Assembly (NCBI RefSeq): GCF_030867095.1
Contig: NC_081831.1
Location: 64,804,716 to 64,868,715 of the forward strand
From: Alligator mississippiensis
Taxonomy: Eukaryota; Chordata; Crocodylia; Alligatoridae
DNA length: 64,000 nucleotides
Direction: 5' to 3'
The position numbers were made by a program, and so were the translations under genes. Shown one piece after another: positions 10,197 to 25,100 of the stretch (positions are counted from its first letter, which is position 1; each line of letters begins with the position of its first letter). The notes under the pieces were generated by a model. That model searched no databases. It saw nothing but the letters and a program-made list of their open reading frames with translations, and was not told where the DNA came from.

Positions 10197-13100
10197 GTGA
10201 GCGCCCGGCTTGTCCGTGGTCTCCACGGCAGCGGGCCCCTGCCCCTGTGCGGGGTGCGCGGGGTGCCCACAACGGGCAGTGCGGGGCGAGCGGTGCACCA
10301 GCCCCTCCTGGGGCCAGCGGGTGCCCAAGGCGGTGAGGAGCAGCGGCCCCACTTTAAACAGACAATTGCCGGGCTTTAAGAGCCCCCCCCTCCCCCTCCC
10401 CCCAGCCCTGACCCGTAAGAAGGTTTGCAGGAGCTGGTCCAGGGGCCCGGGCCGTGATGCACATGAAAGGCCGTAGGCAGTGACCGCGTTTCACGACCGA
10501 AGGGGACTAGCGGGGCTAAGTGCTGCCGGGACTATCGAGCGTCACCCTTACTTTTCTTTTACTGGCATGAAACAAGCCTTATTCTGGGCAATAAATGTAA
10601 GTCACCTCCCAGCGGTTGAACGTGTGCAGGAAGGACCGCGGGGGTTTCACACGATGGCGTTGTGGCGCTCGGGTTCGCGGGGCCGCGGTGCTGGGCGAGC
10701 TTGTCTTTACGCCGGGTTGTAAGTCTAGAAAAGACCGAGCAGTTAGTTCGTTGCTTCGCTAAGGTACAGTTGCCTCAGAAGCAGCATATTGCATCTTGTC
10801 AGCGGCGAGGAAACACTGCAGTAATTTGAGAGATCTTGTTAATGCAAGGCCCTCGCTGATCCAGTACAATTATATCTACCTGGGCTTTAAGGTGGCAGGA
10901 CTGGTTGTTCCAGTTGGAAATGGACTTTAATACCTCACTCTTCATATAATCCAAAGGGATCTGAATTGCCATCAGCAGTCCGACTTCCGTTTTACTTTTT
11001 CCAGAAAGATTTCTGCCTAGCACTGTATCTGCACAGCTTGGTGGGATGCAGTGTCAATTCAGTATGGAGCTGAAAAGAAGGTGCTGTTCCTGATTTTCAG
11101 GGCTGCTACTCGCTGTCTAGAGGGGGGCTCTAATTTAAAATCCTGACCAACCACTTTTGATTAACTTGAAATCGTTGCTGGACCACGCGATGTGGTTGGA
11201 TGCAGTGTGTTTAAAGTGCGTAGAACCTATTTTAATACGAAATATGAATATGTTCAACTAATCTTTGCTGCTGAATGCCTCCTTGATCTCAATGCTTTCC
11301 GGTTAACTGAAATGGAAAATGTAATATGTCTGTAATTTTCTGGGCTCGTGAGGTTTTTCCTGTAGTGAACTAACTGCAGTTTCATATCCTCCTCATGCAC
11401 CGCTTTGAAAGTGTTTGCTTATATTTGTACCTGCGCTTTCCCACCACAACAGCAAGTGAAATTAAACCCATAGGAAGTGGGTGGACAGCTGCAGAGCACT
11501 CCATTTAAGTGGATAGCCTTGGGACTGAAAAAATGCTGCTCCTGATGTGCACATACTCCAGCTCAATGTAAACAGCACTCATGAACAACAGGAACAGTCT
11601 GCTAAACTTTTTTCCCTTCATTTGGGCTGGTGACTTTATTTCTCATTTATTTCTTTATGCTTCTAATGGCAACCTTGAAACTGACTGGACCCGGTCAGTT
11701 CAAGGCTGTTTGAGAAGCCTTATAATTGACGGTTCCTGATCTCTTTCACAAGTTGCGCAGTTAAGTACATAAAATTATCTTATAAAGTAGGCAGTGGGGC
11801 CAAAAAAGGTACGGTTAACAGACATGTCAAGGAACAGCATGAGCCAGGGATGGGCAATTGTTTGGGCTGCAGGGCAATTTAAGAAGCTTCTGTGAGCTGC
11901 TGCAGGCTGAGAGAGTGGGTGGGGGTGTTTCTAGCCCAGTGGGTGGGGGAAGGGCAATTGATCTTATCCAGCCTATCTGCCCTGCACCCAGGGCTGGGAG
12001 TGCCAGGCAGGCGGAGTCTCCATAGAGATGAGCCCAGGATGTGCTCAGCCCAGTGGATGGGATTCATAGAGTCATAGGGACCACGGGCAGGTGGGGAGCG
12101 GTATGTGAAGTGGGACAGGTGAGCAGGGCCAGGTTTGCAGAGCAGTGACAGAACGGGACCTGCAGCAGAGTTACAATCCTCCCTGCATGTCCCTGTGACA
12201 GGTGTCAGTTCTGTGGGCAGGGGTCTGTGGGGAGTGGATTGTGCCTCCACCCCAGGCTGTGGCCTCACTCCTGTGCTGTCATTGCCCTGTGATCCTGGCC
12301 CTAACCCTGCCTACCCATTCCATTCCCAGACGATGCCCACCGCCCATCCGTGGTCCCATCCCATCTGCCTGGCTAAGCGTGTCCCATCTGTGGGGGTCCT
12401 GGCTAGTCTCCATAGGGACCTTCCGCAAGCGAGATAGAATCCCTTGGTGGGCCAGATCTGGCTGACCCCTGGTGTGAGCAAAAGGCTTGAAACTGGGGCT
12501 GGTGTCATGTTATGCAGTTACAAGAATTGTGAACCTCTGCCATAAGTAAATGCACTGTACTAGCTGCAGAATTCCCTGACCAAAGGCAGCTAATGTTTTG
12601 GACACATTCCCTAACCCAGGTAGCCAATTATCTGGTTAAAAAGGCAAATGTAAAGCAGTGCATTTCCTGTGCTCATATCACTAAGACTCCCTTGCAGTGT
12701 TCAACGGCTTTTTCATAGTAACATTTTCATAGTGGCTATTAAGTATTAGCTTTTGGATTGTTTCTCTTCCTGTCCTGATGTTGCAGTAGATGAACAAGTA
12801 GCAGATGATATCCATGTTGAACCAGCACTCAGCTTGAAAGTCAGCTTTGTGCAAGAGTGAAGGTAGTTACTCCTGGTTATCTAGCTCACCAAATTACAAC
12901 TTTATGGAACCACATTTTAGATGCATAAATCACTCTTGGTTCAAGGGGAGAAGTTATTTATTACTTCTCTGGCAAAAACTGTTTGTGCCTCTGGCAGCAA
13001 AGAATGACAGCCTTTACTCCAAAGAAAATTATTCCCAATTTATGCACTTCAGAGGTTGTAACAGCATTTGCCAGGATGAATGTACCTACAAAATATAAAG

Positions 13101-16100
13101 TTATTTAATTTACTGTGACTTGAGTTTATTGTAAAGCTCACCCATAGTTTTATTTTCAAGTAATACAGAACTTTGGTCTGTTGTTTGTAGTAGTTTTAAG
13201 CAAAACTATCATAGTTTATACCTACTTTGAAATTAATGACTAGTAAGAAAAAACCCCAATGCATTCACTTTTACCATAACATGAAAATGGATTGCTTGGC
13301 AGAAAAAAACCATCATTTATTAAACTAAATAATTTATTTACTTTAATGAGGTGTATTGAGATGAAATTTGTTTTAGGATTTTATTAACACATGGTTCCTA
13401 CTTCAGTACATATCATATAGACAGTTCTTACAATATGTCGTCCTGAGAAAACTAAAGCACAGGAGGTGATTCTCTGACTCCCAGGATGAGTTACAGGTAG
13501 ACGCAGAATTCTTACATTTTGGAAGCTAGGTCTCCCAATCTGTCTCGTGATTGATCTGCTAGACAGTAATGCCTCTTTAAATTATTAGTTGTATTCTGTT
13601 TATTTTGAGTTCCATCTCCCTGCTAGGAAAGGTAACATGTAACCAAGCTTCCTATCCTAAAAGGATTTCCAAACTTCTTGGAGTTTGAATCATGAAACTG
13701 TCTCCCAAATACTCTGTTTTGTGTACGTGACCATGTCTCTTGTGTTGGTGATTACATAATATCCTGTGGTAACTGCACCAGTGACAAGCAGTGGAAACTC
13801 ATAAGAAAATATTTAGTGTGTTTTAGCTGCCTGCTGGAAAGGAAAGTCAACATCATATGACTAAACAGATCCTTACAAACTACCAGTGAGTTCTGCATAG
13901 ACTAACATTGCCTGAGTATTTGTCAGATTTGTCTGACTTTTTTTTTCCTTTCTGATCAACAATTGTCTATGTCAAATGCTTCAGGAATGTTTCTGTCTTT
14001 GGTAAATGACTGTGAGACTAATCAAGAGTCTGTCTTAGAGAGAATATTGGTGACATTTCATTTTATCTTATGCTACCAAGACAAACACCAGCATATTTTC
14101 CCTGATGTTATTTAGCATCTGATAGCTGTGCAGGGGTGTTCCTCTGTGTGTCCATAGCAATTGCAGTAATTAAAATGATGTTCAGTTTGGTTGCTGCAGT
14201 TTTCCTGAGAAGGAGAGGAGAGAGGGCACTATTTTTCATAATGGTAGTGCTTTTTTTCTGTATAGTTTCTCCCTCGGCTTCAGACTTACCCTCAGAAACG
14301 ATTTAGTCAGAAGTCACCTTTTAATTTTTTTCTTTTCATTGTCAATAGCACACGAACACAACCAAATGCTTTTACAGCTGTTAGCAGTAAAGCACCAATC
14401 TGATCATTTTCCTCCTTCAGAAAATGCAACAGCAAGTAGCTAACTAAAGTAATAGTACATTTCAGTAAGCTAATTAAAGCCACTTCCCACTAGGTCCTTG
14501 TCTAATTGCTCTGAAAAAACTAGCAAGGCATGCCTGGAGAACCCTCATTCAGCATTTACATTGATGGCAATCCTATTTTTGTTCTCCATTTAAGTATAGC
14601 ATGGACCTAATTATTAGTTTCGGTTCTGGAAGGGGGAAGGAGGGGACCTGAGTCATTTGCAAATAAACTCCAGTCCTAGCTACATACACCAAGAAAATGA
14701 TGTTATGTCATAGAATCATAGAAGTAGGGTCAGAAGGGACCTTGTAGATCTTCAGGTCCAACCCCCTGCCTGGGCAGGAAGAAAAATGGGCTCAAATGAC
14801 CCCAGCCAGGTAGGCATCAAGCCGCTTCTTAAAGACCCCCAGGGTAGGAGCCAGCACCACCTCCCTTGGAAGTTGGTTCCAGATCCTAGCCGCCCTAGGT
14901 CAAGGATGGTTTTGCATTATTTTGTTTTTAAAAGAGGTGTAAAATGCATTTGCAAGTGAGATGGCACTATCTTATTGTTAAATATTTTCTGTGCACGGAG
15001 GGGGAATCATTCAGCTTCAAAATCCATCCTCCATACTGAACTGTGTTCCACTTCTTGATTTAAGATTAAATTAAAGGAGGTCCTCTTCACATTGAGAGTT
15101 TGTTGATGAACACTAGCAAACTGTACATTTTAGGGGAAGATATGTCATTGTCTGCAGCCTTGGCAAGCCATCTGCTAGATTACTTTCTACAAGATTCATC
15201 CACTAGCTTTTAATGCTCCAATTTAATGCAGGGCATAGGTCAGCAGTGACTTGGGGAGGGGCGCGTGGGGATATTCCAGGCTGTTAGCAGTTCTGAGACT
15301 TAAAGATGCAAGGATATTTAATAAGCAAATGAAGACTGTACATGCTTTCCTGAAGGGTCAGTTCTGCCTTGTCTTCCTCCATGTCTGTGGAGGGCCTCTT
15401 TGTTACAGAATTAGCGTGGTTTTACTTTCCGTTGGTAGTGCTCTCTAACTTTTATCTCTCTCCAGACATCTGCTGCCTCACTTTCTAATGGCTAGCCCTG
15501 CAAGGGCATAAGGGACCAGCTGAAGAGAACCCTTTTAGCTTAAATGAAAGTGTTAATTTTGGAGTTGGGGTTTTTAGTCCCAGCTACATGGGGTTGTTGT
15601 GTGATTTGTCTAGTAATTTCCAGTTGGCATCACATGGGTTTCTTACAACAGAGTGGAATTTGGCAAGCTCATATAGGGGCTGTGCACTCCTATAGCTGTG
15701 TGTGTGTCTGCTTAATATGCTTCAGTGGGGATTTGCATGTGAGGCCAGTGGCCGTACTTCATGGCTGCATTGACGTAGTGTATTGTAAAAGACATCCTAC
15801 AGTTGCTTAGCTGGGTGTGGTGGGACATTTGGCTATCACCATGGACTGCACTAAAGGGAGGTTTGAATCTCGGATAAAGTCCTGGGTCAGCCCCCTTCTA
15901 CAATTCCAGTGCCCTCCCTGCATCCAGCAGTGAGGCCTAGGCTGTGCTTCTTGATAATCATTTCTAGTTCTGGTGTATGCTTGTGGTTTTCACCTGTCTC
16001 TTGACTTGGTCTCTAGCTGGTAGGTAGCTGCTAAATTATTCCAGGTCATGTTCTGATAGTATTGCACACTTAACAGTTCTTTACTTGCTGGTAAGACCAC

Positions 16101-19100
16101 TTGTCTCATGGAGCAGTAGCATGCCCATAGGCTTTTTCAGCATATGTACAAAAGAAAGAAACACATGACTTCTCAACCAAAATCAAACTAAATGAGAACT
16201 GTGTGTCCTGTTTTTGTAGTTTAATAGGTCATATCATTGGGTATCATGCTGTCCTTTGCTGTGAAGCACAGACTGTAGCAAGCAGTGGCTGTTCTTGCAT
16301 GCAAAGGAGAGCAGCAGCTGTTACTTCTCTTTCCTCCAGACACTTCAGAAGTCTCAGGGGGCCATAAAGCTCAATGTGGAGGTAGTGAAGAACATCGTAT
16401 AGCTGTTCTCTTTGGTGAGGTGGGTGCAATTCTGACTCTAGGTACTGATTTGCAGCACCCCCCATAGGTGGTGGAGTTTTTGAGTGTGTGTCTATAGGCA
16501 GTGCATAGTAAGGTAACTTCTGAGGAAACCTCTGGAGGTGTAGGTCTCCATATGGAAACTTTTGTGGGCAGTGATGTCCTGATGTGTACCTTGTTTTAAA
16601 GATATCCAAAGGTTTAAAGACTCAAGCTCATGGCTGTTCATGCAGTGGGAGACCTGTAATCTCCTTCCTGTGGAACCACAAGGAGACTGTGGGAAATGTG
16701 CAGCCCATCCCAGGGAAGCTGTGATGCATTATTTATTTGAAACAATACCTCAGTGTTAAAAGCCCTTCTGACATTTTTCTAGGACCAGTTAAAGCAGTGA
16801 TCCTTAACTTTGCTCCACTTATTCTTAGCTTTCACTCATTTCTTGATCACATAAAGAGAGTAGAGTAGTTCTCCTGTTGCAAACAACTCAGACCATGACA
16901 AGTTAGAATGCTTTTGACACTGCTGATTCCTTTTTGAAATCTCTGGGCTTTACCTTTGAAATGACGTGCAAACATCTACACACCTTGTATTGTACAGCAT
17001 CCTGTGTCACCCTTAAAAGGATCTCAAGGTCCTGTGTCATCCTGGTTGAGAATCACTGGCTTAAACAATAAGGTGTATAATTAGTTAAGGAAAGTCAATA
17101 AAGTAGCAGAACAGATCAGTTAATTCAAGTGGGTTGCCTGTATTATTCCATCTTCCATGCCTGGTACAAGAATCAGGTTTTAGGAAAAATAATGTAAATG
17201 CATACACATCCCTGATGCCTTTATATATCTTTTGTATGCCCTTCTGCAAAAACATACCAGGCTCCAGTCTTCCATCTCGCAGATGTCAGTATGGGAGGTC
17301 TGTCATCTTGTGGTCAAGATAATGCATTGTGTTGTAAACAATCATTTTGTGTTGTCTTCTCTGCCCTTTCCTGCTCCTAAGTTTTTGACTGCATGCCCAA
17401 TGACTTGCCTACTTAAGCCCTCATGCATCAGGGTGTGATTGCAGCTACTGATAGGTCTTGGGACTGAATTTCTGTACTCCTCCATTTCTGTGCTAACTTA
17501 ATCTGTATGCATTTAATATCTGAAACTTCATCCCTAGCATTAGGCTTTTCCTTTCATCACCACCTGTTTCCTTTATTTCATTGCTCCCTTTGGTCATTGT
17601 GTTGGACTGATGCGTGAAGAACAGACTGTGTTTTTATTTATGGTTTGCAAAATACTTGCTGATAATCTGTATCTGGGTCCAGGGGACCCAAATGTGTTCT
17701 GGTGAGCTCATTTCTATCCAGAAATATTGCCCTTTAAATCTGGAAATTGTACTGGGAGGACACATGACTGCTCTGTCTCTTCAGCGCTGGGTCAGACAGT
17801 GGGAACACAGAGACAGGGAGTGATCCTAGAAGGGGCTCTCTACCTCTTGCATATACCTGAAGGGAGCAGCAGTTGTCTGACAGAAAACCTCAGCTTCAAG
17901 AGGCTATAGAATACTGGAGACAATGACTAAAGCCAAGAGACCAAGGAAGGAAGCAGGACTATTGGTTATTTTGTTTCAGATTTTAACCGTTACTACAGAA
18001 AACTTTCAGGGGAGAACTGGAACCATCTGATAGTTTGGAGTTTAACTGCACCTCCCCTGGCTGGTGGATCTGCTCATCAGTAATGTCATATTACTATTGG
18101 ACAAAGGTTCCAAGCAACTTGTTCAGGCTCTCAGCTTCTTCAGTTGGTTCTGTATCACCTACCCTTCTAAATCTCCTACCCCCCTACCTCCTTTCATATC
18201 TCATTTCTAACTGGAGGTTTTGCAGCCTCATTTTGAATACATACATTATCACTGGAGTGCATGAATTACAGCATCCCCATACTGAATTACTACCTTGTAT
18301 GTGAGTAAATAAGGACCAGATTCTAGGAAGTTACAAAAGCCTTCTGCTCATTGTTTTCTTTTCTGTGCCTTGCTGAATAATCACATTAAATTAAAATGGA
18401 TTACCAAACAGATGCTACTGGTTTAGTTAAAAAGTTCAGTTTCAGTTAGTGCTCCATAGGAGTAAATTGACTTTGCATGATTTTGTAGTTTTCAATGAGG
18501 CCTGTAAACTTTGAAAATTAACTATGGCACCTTGCAGTGTACATTCTTAAGGAGTTGGCAAAGATGGTCATTTTTTTTCACTCAGTTTGTAAAGCCTGTA
18601 GATTAGTGAGGTTCAGCTTAGTGAGATTCTGTTGTATTTACCAGTGCAGAAGTGCAGTGTATTTACCAGTCCTGCCAGATCTTTGATACTGTTATGCTGA
18701 TTCATTTTACCTGCCTAATAATAGTGTTGAAATCAAAAGTTCAAGTTACTTGCTATGCCTATTTGAAGCTTTATTTGACTAAAGCAAAGGAGATCACTTT
18801 AAAACATAAATCATAGCTAGACAGGCTGAACTGACAATTTTTTTTATATCCGCATTTGAGGCTGTTGTACTATAGCAGCACAACTCAAGAAGTTAAGGTT
18901 TGGAAATGAAAATCTCGTTTTTGAAGGCCAGTTTTGGTGTACAAGTCCTGTTTCTGAAACAAAATGTGGGGAAAGGTACATATTCCACAAATTGTCTCAG
19001 ATCATGTTGAAGAAAAAAATACAAATACACTTTAAAACAAAAAATGACTATTTAATTGCTCAGGAAATAGGAGCAGCTGCTTGTGGCTAGGCTAGCAATG

Positions 19101-22100
19101 TGAAGGCTGCTAGACCTGATGAAACTCCTCACTCTATTCAGTTTCCTTGCTCCTACTCATAAAGTTCTAACCGTTTCTGTTTTGCCTGCATCTCGTTTTT
19201 CATCTTGGGTCACTTCTTTACTCATGCTGCAAGTGTACCCACTTGGTGGGGCCCCATTTTAAAGCCCACATCCTCTGATTTATCCTCAAAGCCTAAAACT
19301 TGTGCCAACTTCTAAAAATAATTCTTCAGATAAAACAAATGATTAGCCAGAGACACCACCAGCAAGGCTTATTAGGCAAGTACTAGATTTTATGTACTGA
19401 GCTGTACTTATTAGGCATATAACACATTTTATGTACCATTTTCCCTGTTTTGCCTCATCATTCTTGAAGATACAAGTTCTTTGGGACAGGGGAAGCATCT
19501 TGAATGTCTCTGCAGTCTTGGCTGCTAGTTCAGTGCAGTGAGGTCGAGAGCTGAAGCATCAGCAGTGTCCAGGCTAGTATCTCATATGACACTTGTTTAT
19601 TTTAATACATACCAATTCTCTAGTTATTTTGTGGTTTCCATTTGATTTCATAAGGTTCCTCTGAAATGCTGCAGAGCCTTACTAGACCAAAACATATGGT
19701 ATAAATAAGCATCTGGTTGAAAGCTACTTGCAGAGGCTCTGTCAACTATAACTTGCTTAATTTAATTGTACTGGCATGTATTAACTGTAACGGGGTAGGG
19801 AGCATTCAGTGACACTCTGCTTTGCTATGAAATATGTGATGATGGAGTAAATATTCTGCACTGAATTTGAGTGTTATTGTAACCAAATTATTTTGACAGA
19901 AAGTTGTGTGGTCAGATTTCCCTGCTATATGTGAAATTGTCTATCAAGGCACCATTTTAAATGAGCCAATGGCGCTTCTGTCTCTTAAGAATAATGTTAG
20001 AAGAAAGTATTATGGGCCAGCAGTATTTTTGGGCAGAGTGCCAAAAACACCCCAACCTCGACCTACTGTAAGATGTTGGCATGCCAGGGGCAGATGGCGG
20101 GGGAGCCGTGAGGGGCCTGATACTTGTTGCGGCAGCACAGCCCCAGCCCCTTCCCTGCCATCCACTCTGAGGTGCATGTGCTCAGCAAAATGCCTTTGCA
20201 TGCCATGCTCTGGCAGGTGTGCCAGGGGTTGCTGACCCCTGTATTATGGTATAGTCTTTGAATATATTCTAAATAAGGTAGTGACTAATTAAATTTGGGG
20301 TAACTTTAACTGTGCATAGTTTTTAAAATAATATATGCTGTAGGGGTTGTTTCTGTTGTTCTGAGAACATTTGTACATTCTATTGAATGGTACTGCTGAT
20401 TTAAGTAATTCGTGTGAAAATGTCCTGTCTCCATGTGAGTTCTGAACTTAGTGTCTGAAATGGCAGAATATCCTAAAATTTGCACATCTATACATTAGCC
20501 AGATGTTGTCAGGATGATTTATACAAAATCTCTACAAGAATCTGAGTAAGCAAACTTATACTAGCAGACCAGCTGTACTTTAAAGAAACCTTACTGAGGG
20601 TGCAGGAACAAACCATCCTGATATGCAGGAAAACTAACAAGTATGGCAGAAAGCCAGCTTGGCTTAGCAGGGAACTCTTCAGTGGGCTAAAACACAAAAA
20701 GGAAGCTAATAAGAAATGGACACGTGGACAAACCACTAGGGAGGAGTATGTGAGTATTGCTTGGGCATGCAGGGATGAAATCAGGAAGGTCAAAGCGCAA
20801 TTGGAATTGCAGCTAGCAAGGGATGTGAAGGTTAACAAGAACGGCTACTACAAGTATGTCATCAACAAAAGGAAGATCAGGGAAGGTGTGCATCCTTTAC
20901 TAAATTGGTGAGGCAACCTAGTGACAAATGATGCGGAAAAGGCTGAAATACTCAATGCCTTTTTCATCACAGTCTTCACAGACAAGGCCAGCTCCCAGAT
21001 TATAGCACCTTGCAGAACAGTTTGGGGAGGAGATGAGCAGCCAAGAGTGGCAAAAGAACAGGTTAAGGACTATTCAGAAAAGCTGGATGTGTAAAAGTCC
21101 ATGGGGTTAGATGGGATGCACCCGAGGCTGCTGAGAGAGTTGCCTGAGATGAATGCAGAGCTGCTCGCCATCATGTTTGAAAACTCATGGTGATTGGGAG
21201 AGGTCCCAGATGATTGGAAAATGGCAAATATAGTTCCCATCTAGATTCATCAAGGACAAGTCATGTTTGAGTGACCTGATTACCTTCTATGACAAGATGA
21301 CTGGCTCTGTGGATGCAGGAAGAGCAGCGGACTTGATGTACCTTGACTTTAGCAAGGCTTTTGATACGGTCTCCCACAGCATTCTTGCAAGCAAACTAAG
21401 GATGTACGGGTTGGAGGAATGGACTGTAGGGTAGATAACAAACTGGCTGGATCATCATGTTCAAAGGGTAGTAAGTAGTCAATGGCTCAGTGTCTAGTTG
21501 GCAGCTGGTATCAAGTGGAGTGTCCCAGGGGTCAGTCCTGAGTCCAGTTTTGTTCAATATTTTCATCAGTGACCTAGAAGATGGGATGGAGTGCACCCTC
21601 AGCAAGTTTGTAGATGACACCAAGATGGGGGCAGTAGTAGATATGCTGGAGGGTAGGGCTGGGATTCAGAAAGGTCTTGACAAATTGGAGGATTGGACCA
21701 AAAGAAATCTCATGAGTTTCAACAAGGACAAGTGCAAAGTCCTGCACTTAGGAAAAACAATCCCCTGTGCAGGCTGGGGACTGACTGGCTGGGCAGCAGC
21801 TCTGCAGAGAAGGATCTGGGGCTTACAGAGGACAATAAGCTGAATATGAGCCAGCAGTGTGTCCTTGTTACAAAGAAGGCTAATGGCATACTGGGCTGTA
21901 TTAGTAGGAGTGTTGCCAGCAGATATTGAGTAGTGATTATTCCCCTCTATTCAGCACTGTTGAGACCACATCTGGAGTACTGTGTCCAGTTTGGGACCCC
22001 TCCCTCCCCCCCACTACAGAAATGATGTAGACGAATAGGAGAGAGTCCAGCAGAGAGCAGTGAACATGGTTAGGGAGCTGGGGCACATGACTTATGAGGA

Positions 22101-25100
22101 GAGGCTGAGGGAACTGGGCTTATTAAGTCTGGAGAAGAGAACACTGAGGGGGAATTTAATTGCAGCCTTCAAGTACCTGCAGGGTGGTTCCAAATGGGAT
22201 GGAGCTGGACTGTTCTCAGTGGTGACAGATGACAGAACAAGGAGCAATGGTCTCAAATTGCAGCAAGGGAAGTTTAGGTTGGATATTAAGAAGAACTTTC
22301 TCACTAGAAGGGTTGGAAGCATTGGAACAGGTTACCCAGAAAGGTGGTCGAATCTCCATCCTTGGTGTCTTTATAAGACCTGGCTAGACAAAGCCTTGGT
22401 CAAAGTAACCTAGTCAGGCATATTCCTGCTTTGAGAAGGAGTTGGATTAGATGACCTCCTGAGGTCCCTCCCTAATTTTCTATGATTCTAGGACCAGTAT
22501 TTTGGTTGGGAAATAAGGAGGGACTTGTTCTAAGGCTTAGTGGGTTTTGTTTTCCATTTTCTTTTTGTTTTACTTTCATGGTATTTTTTCCCTCCAAGGA
22601 AAAATCATTGCAGAAAAATATTTGGCAAGATTAGTGTCTTTTTGGCACTTATAATTCCTACATTCTTTCAAAATAAACTTTTAATTTGTCTCATTAGATT
22701 GAGTTATGGTTATTTCAACAGCAGGAAAGTCAGGTATAAACTTGCTGACTGCCTCATGCTTTTGTATATCTTTTTAAATGTAATATCAAGAAAGCTGTGT
22801 AACTTGAGCATCTTGGAAATACCTCCTCTACTGAGTTAATACATACGTTTCAAAATTATGATTAATCTTATGAATAATGATGTTAGAATTTCTCAGGGTT
22901 GCACATGAGAATAAAAAAATAAAGTGCTTTAATTACTACTGTCAAAAGAAACACATGAAGTGAAAACTAAATACCTTAAAGGAAAGTAACTACCATATCC
23001 AGATAAATAATATCTGTTTTGGATGCACAGCTTGTAATCATTAAAAGTAAAACAAATGAACAGATGTGGCAGTAGTTCATCTCACCTGTTTTCTTTAATG
23101 TTTGGTCAGGTGGATACAGTCAGATGGGGGCATGTTTTGAGTCAGTTTAGTTGAAAGAGGGGCAGGGGGAAAGCAAAGGATCATTCAGCTAATCAGGACG
23201 GAAAAGACTTTGCTGCTCACCCTTTGTAGTTGGAAAAAATAAGCCAGTTGTTCACCATATACTTTCTTTTATTTTAAGAATGTCTATTAACTCTCTTTTG
23301 AGTTCCTTTTAAAAATGCAGCTTGCTTACTTTATGGTGTCTGCTTTTGTCTTCCCTTCCTTCTATTTTTTCTTTAAAAAATTGGGTAACTATGACCTATG
23401 TGGTTGTGTGCACACATTCATGCATGCACCTCTTCTCTGCCTCACCCCTCTACAGACTTCTCTCTCTCAAATTTTTGTCCCGCTCCTGTCAACCTCAACT
23501 GCTTCTTTCTTGATATACAACTTCTTTTCCTTTTGTCCCATTACATTACAGTGTCCACCCCAGTTAGACAAAACTCTTGGACTCGATGTGATATCTTTTT
23601 TTAGACCAACTAAATAGTAGCAAAAAAAAATCTTTTTTTTGCAAGCATATGGGTCCAAACTCCCTTCATTAGGCAGAGGAGAGTTCAAAGACTGTAGAAG
23701 TTCTCAGTTGGTCTAATAAAAGATATCACATCTACTCAAAGAACCTTGCTTGCCCGGGTAGAAAAGAAACTTCATCTTGCACAGGGGAGGTAAAGGATGG
23801 TGAGGTTCCCCTGGGTTTCAGAGTCCATTTGTGAAAAAGTTGCTCTGTGAATATGCAGATTAGGCAGAGAGACAGCTCCAGCAGGTTTCTTCCCTGAAGG
23901 TGGGAGATGTCAGGCAGGGAGTTGAGTTTTGCTTATTTCCTGTTTAGCAATGAAGTTTACATTTCCAAATGGCTAACTATAATATCTTCCCTGTTTCAGG
24001 GATATAGTTTGTAGCAGTGTTAGACAAACAGAGCTGGCTACAAGCTATATCCCTGAAACATGGAAGATACTCTTACCCCATTAGGACATGTTAAATAATG
24101 TATCAGGTGCTTAATAGCCAGTGGCCTCTACTAAGATCCAAGCAACAACCAGATGAGGAGCTTGCATGATTCTGAAAAGCAGCCCTGAGACTGACACCAG
24201 ATTGTTCATTTCACTATCTTTAACTTTAGTAAAGTTTGTCAGTAGCAGCATATGCACTGGTGCAGTCTGCCTCCAAATTTGGGAATGTAACTTTGTATCA
24301 GTTTTATAGCAGTTTCATATTTATAAAGATGCCTTTGTAATGGCAAAGAAGTTTAAGTAAAAGCTTGCATTCTGCTAAAATTGACATCATTCTTCCAGAA
24401 GGGAAAAATATTTTCATGCTGTGTGTGAGAATTTTTTTCAAGCCCTGCCTTTATGTGAAGTTAATCTTCTCTGGCTTCAATACTGCAGGAATTGTGTAGG
24501 ACTGTAGTTGAGGCTGTCATCAATATTCCAGTAGTGGTGCATCACAGTTTTTCTGCCGTGGCTTGTGGAGGACTAAACTTGTAATAGGATTTGGACTTCA
24601 GTGCAAGTTGAATGTATTTATAATTGATAGTACCATACTTAAAAGATACAATTGTAACTTAAAACTTGAGGTTTTTATTTGGACACAGATGATTCTCGTC
24701 CCTAGACCGTAATTCTCTCTTTGCACTGTGCGTTTGTTCTAAGCTACTCACTTCCTTTCTTTTGTTCATATGAAGCCTGAAGAGCCCCTCGGGTACTACA
24801 GGATTGGCAAAGTTAATAACCTCTTTGCAAAATCCAACTATGATCTTTTTTAGCTTCCTTTCCTCCAGACTTTGTTACCTTCTGGACAGGTGCTGGTCTA
24901 TAATCCATTCAGCTGTAGAAAACAAATAGTAGCTATGAATTTAAAAGAAGTTACGACACGTATTAATCTCTGATCTCTTGAGAAAACTACTGTGTCCACA
25001 TCTGAATCATTTAAATCTGGCCTAAGCAAGGCATTCAGATACGCTGTTGGAATAATCTTGCACCCGGGAAGCAGTTTGACTTGATACATCTCTTCCTCCA

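Larger units (their letters stand above)
9795..10400 (+). promoter_or_regulatory. CpG-island promoter of the USP12-like gene
   Basis: This is the only strongly GC- and CpG-rich block in the window, and it covers the first coding exon. Visible sites are a CCAAT box (GCCAAT, 9949..9954), two GC boxes of the GGGGCGGGGC type (about 9964..9973 and 9977..9986), and a reverse YY1-like GCGCCATTT (near 10005). A forward YY1-type AACATGGCGGC lies at 10093..10103. There is no TATA box. The layout fits a broadly expressed housekeeping-type promoter. Transcription probably starts between about 9990 and 10100; this is inference. Confidence 0.85.

Noticed and set aside
9748..10379. Long overlapping open frames on both strands around exon 1
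   Set aside because: They arise from the GC-rich CpG island, where stops are rare. Only the 16-codon frame from 10149 has family support and a splice donor.
15800..15950. Functional tRNA gene
   Set aside because: A- and B-box-like words are present but acceptor and anticodon stems do not pair.
20600..22413. Possible gene from open frames with reverse-transcriptase similarity
   Set aside because: Stops, frame changes and a deletion show a dead CR1 copy, not a host gene.
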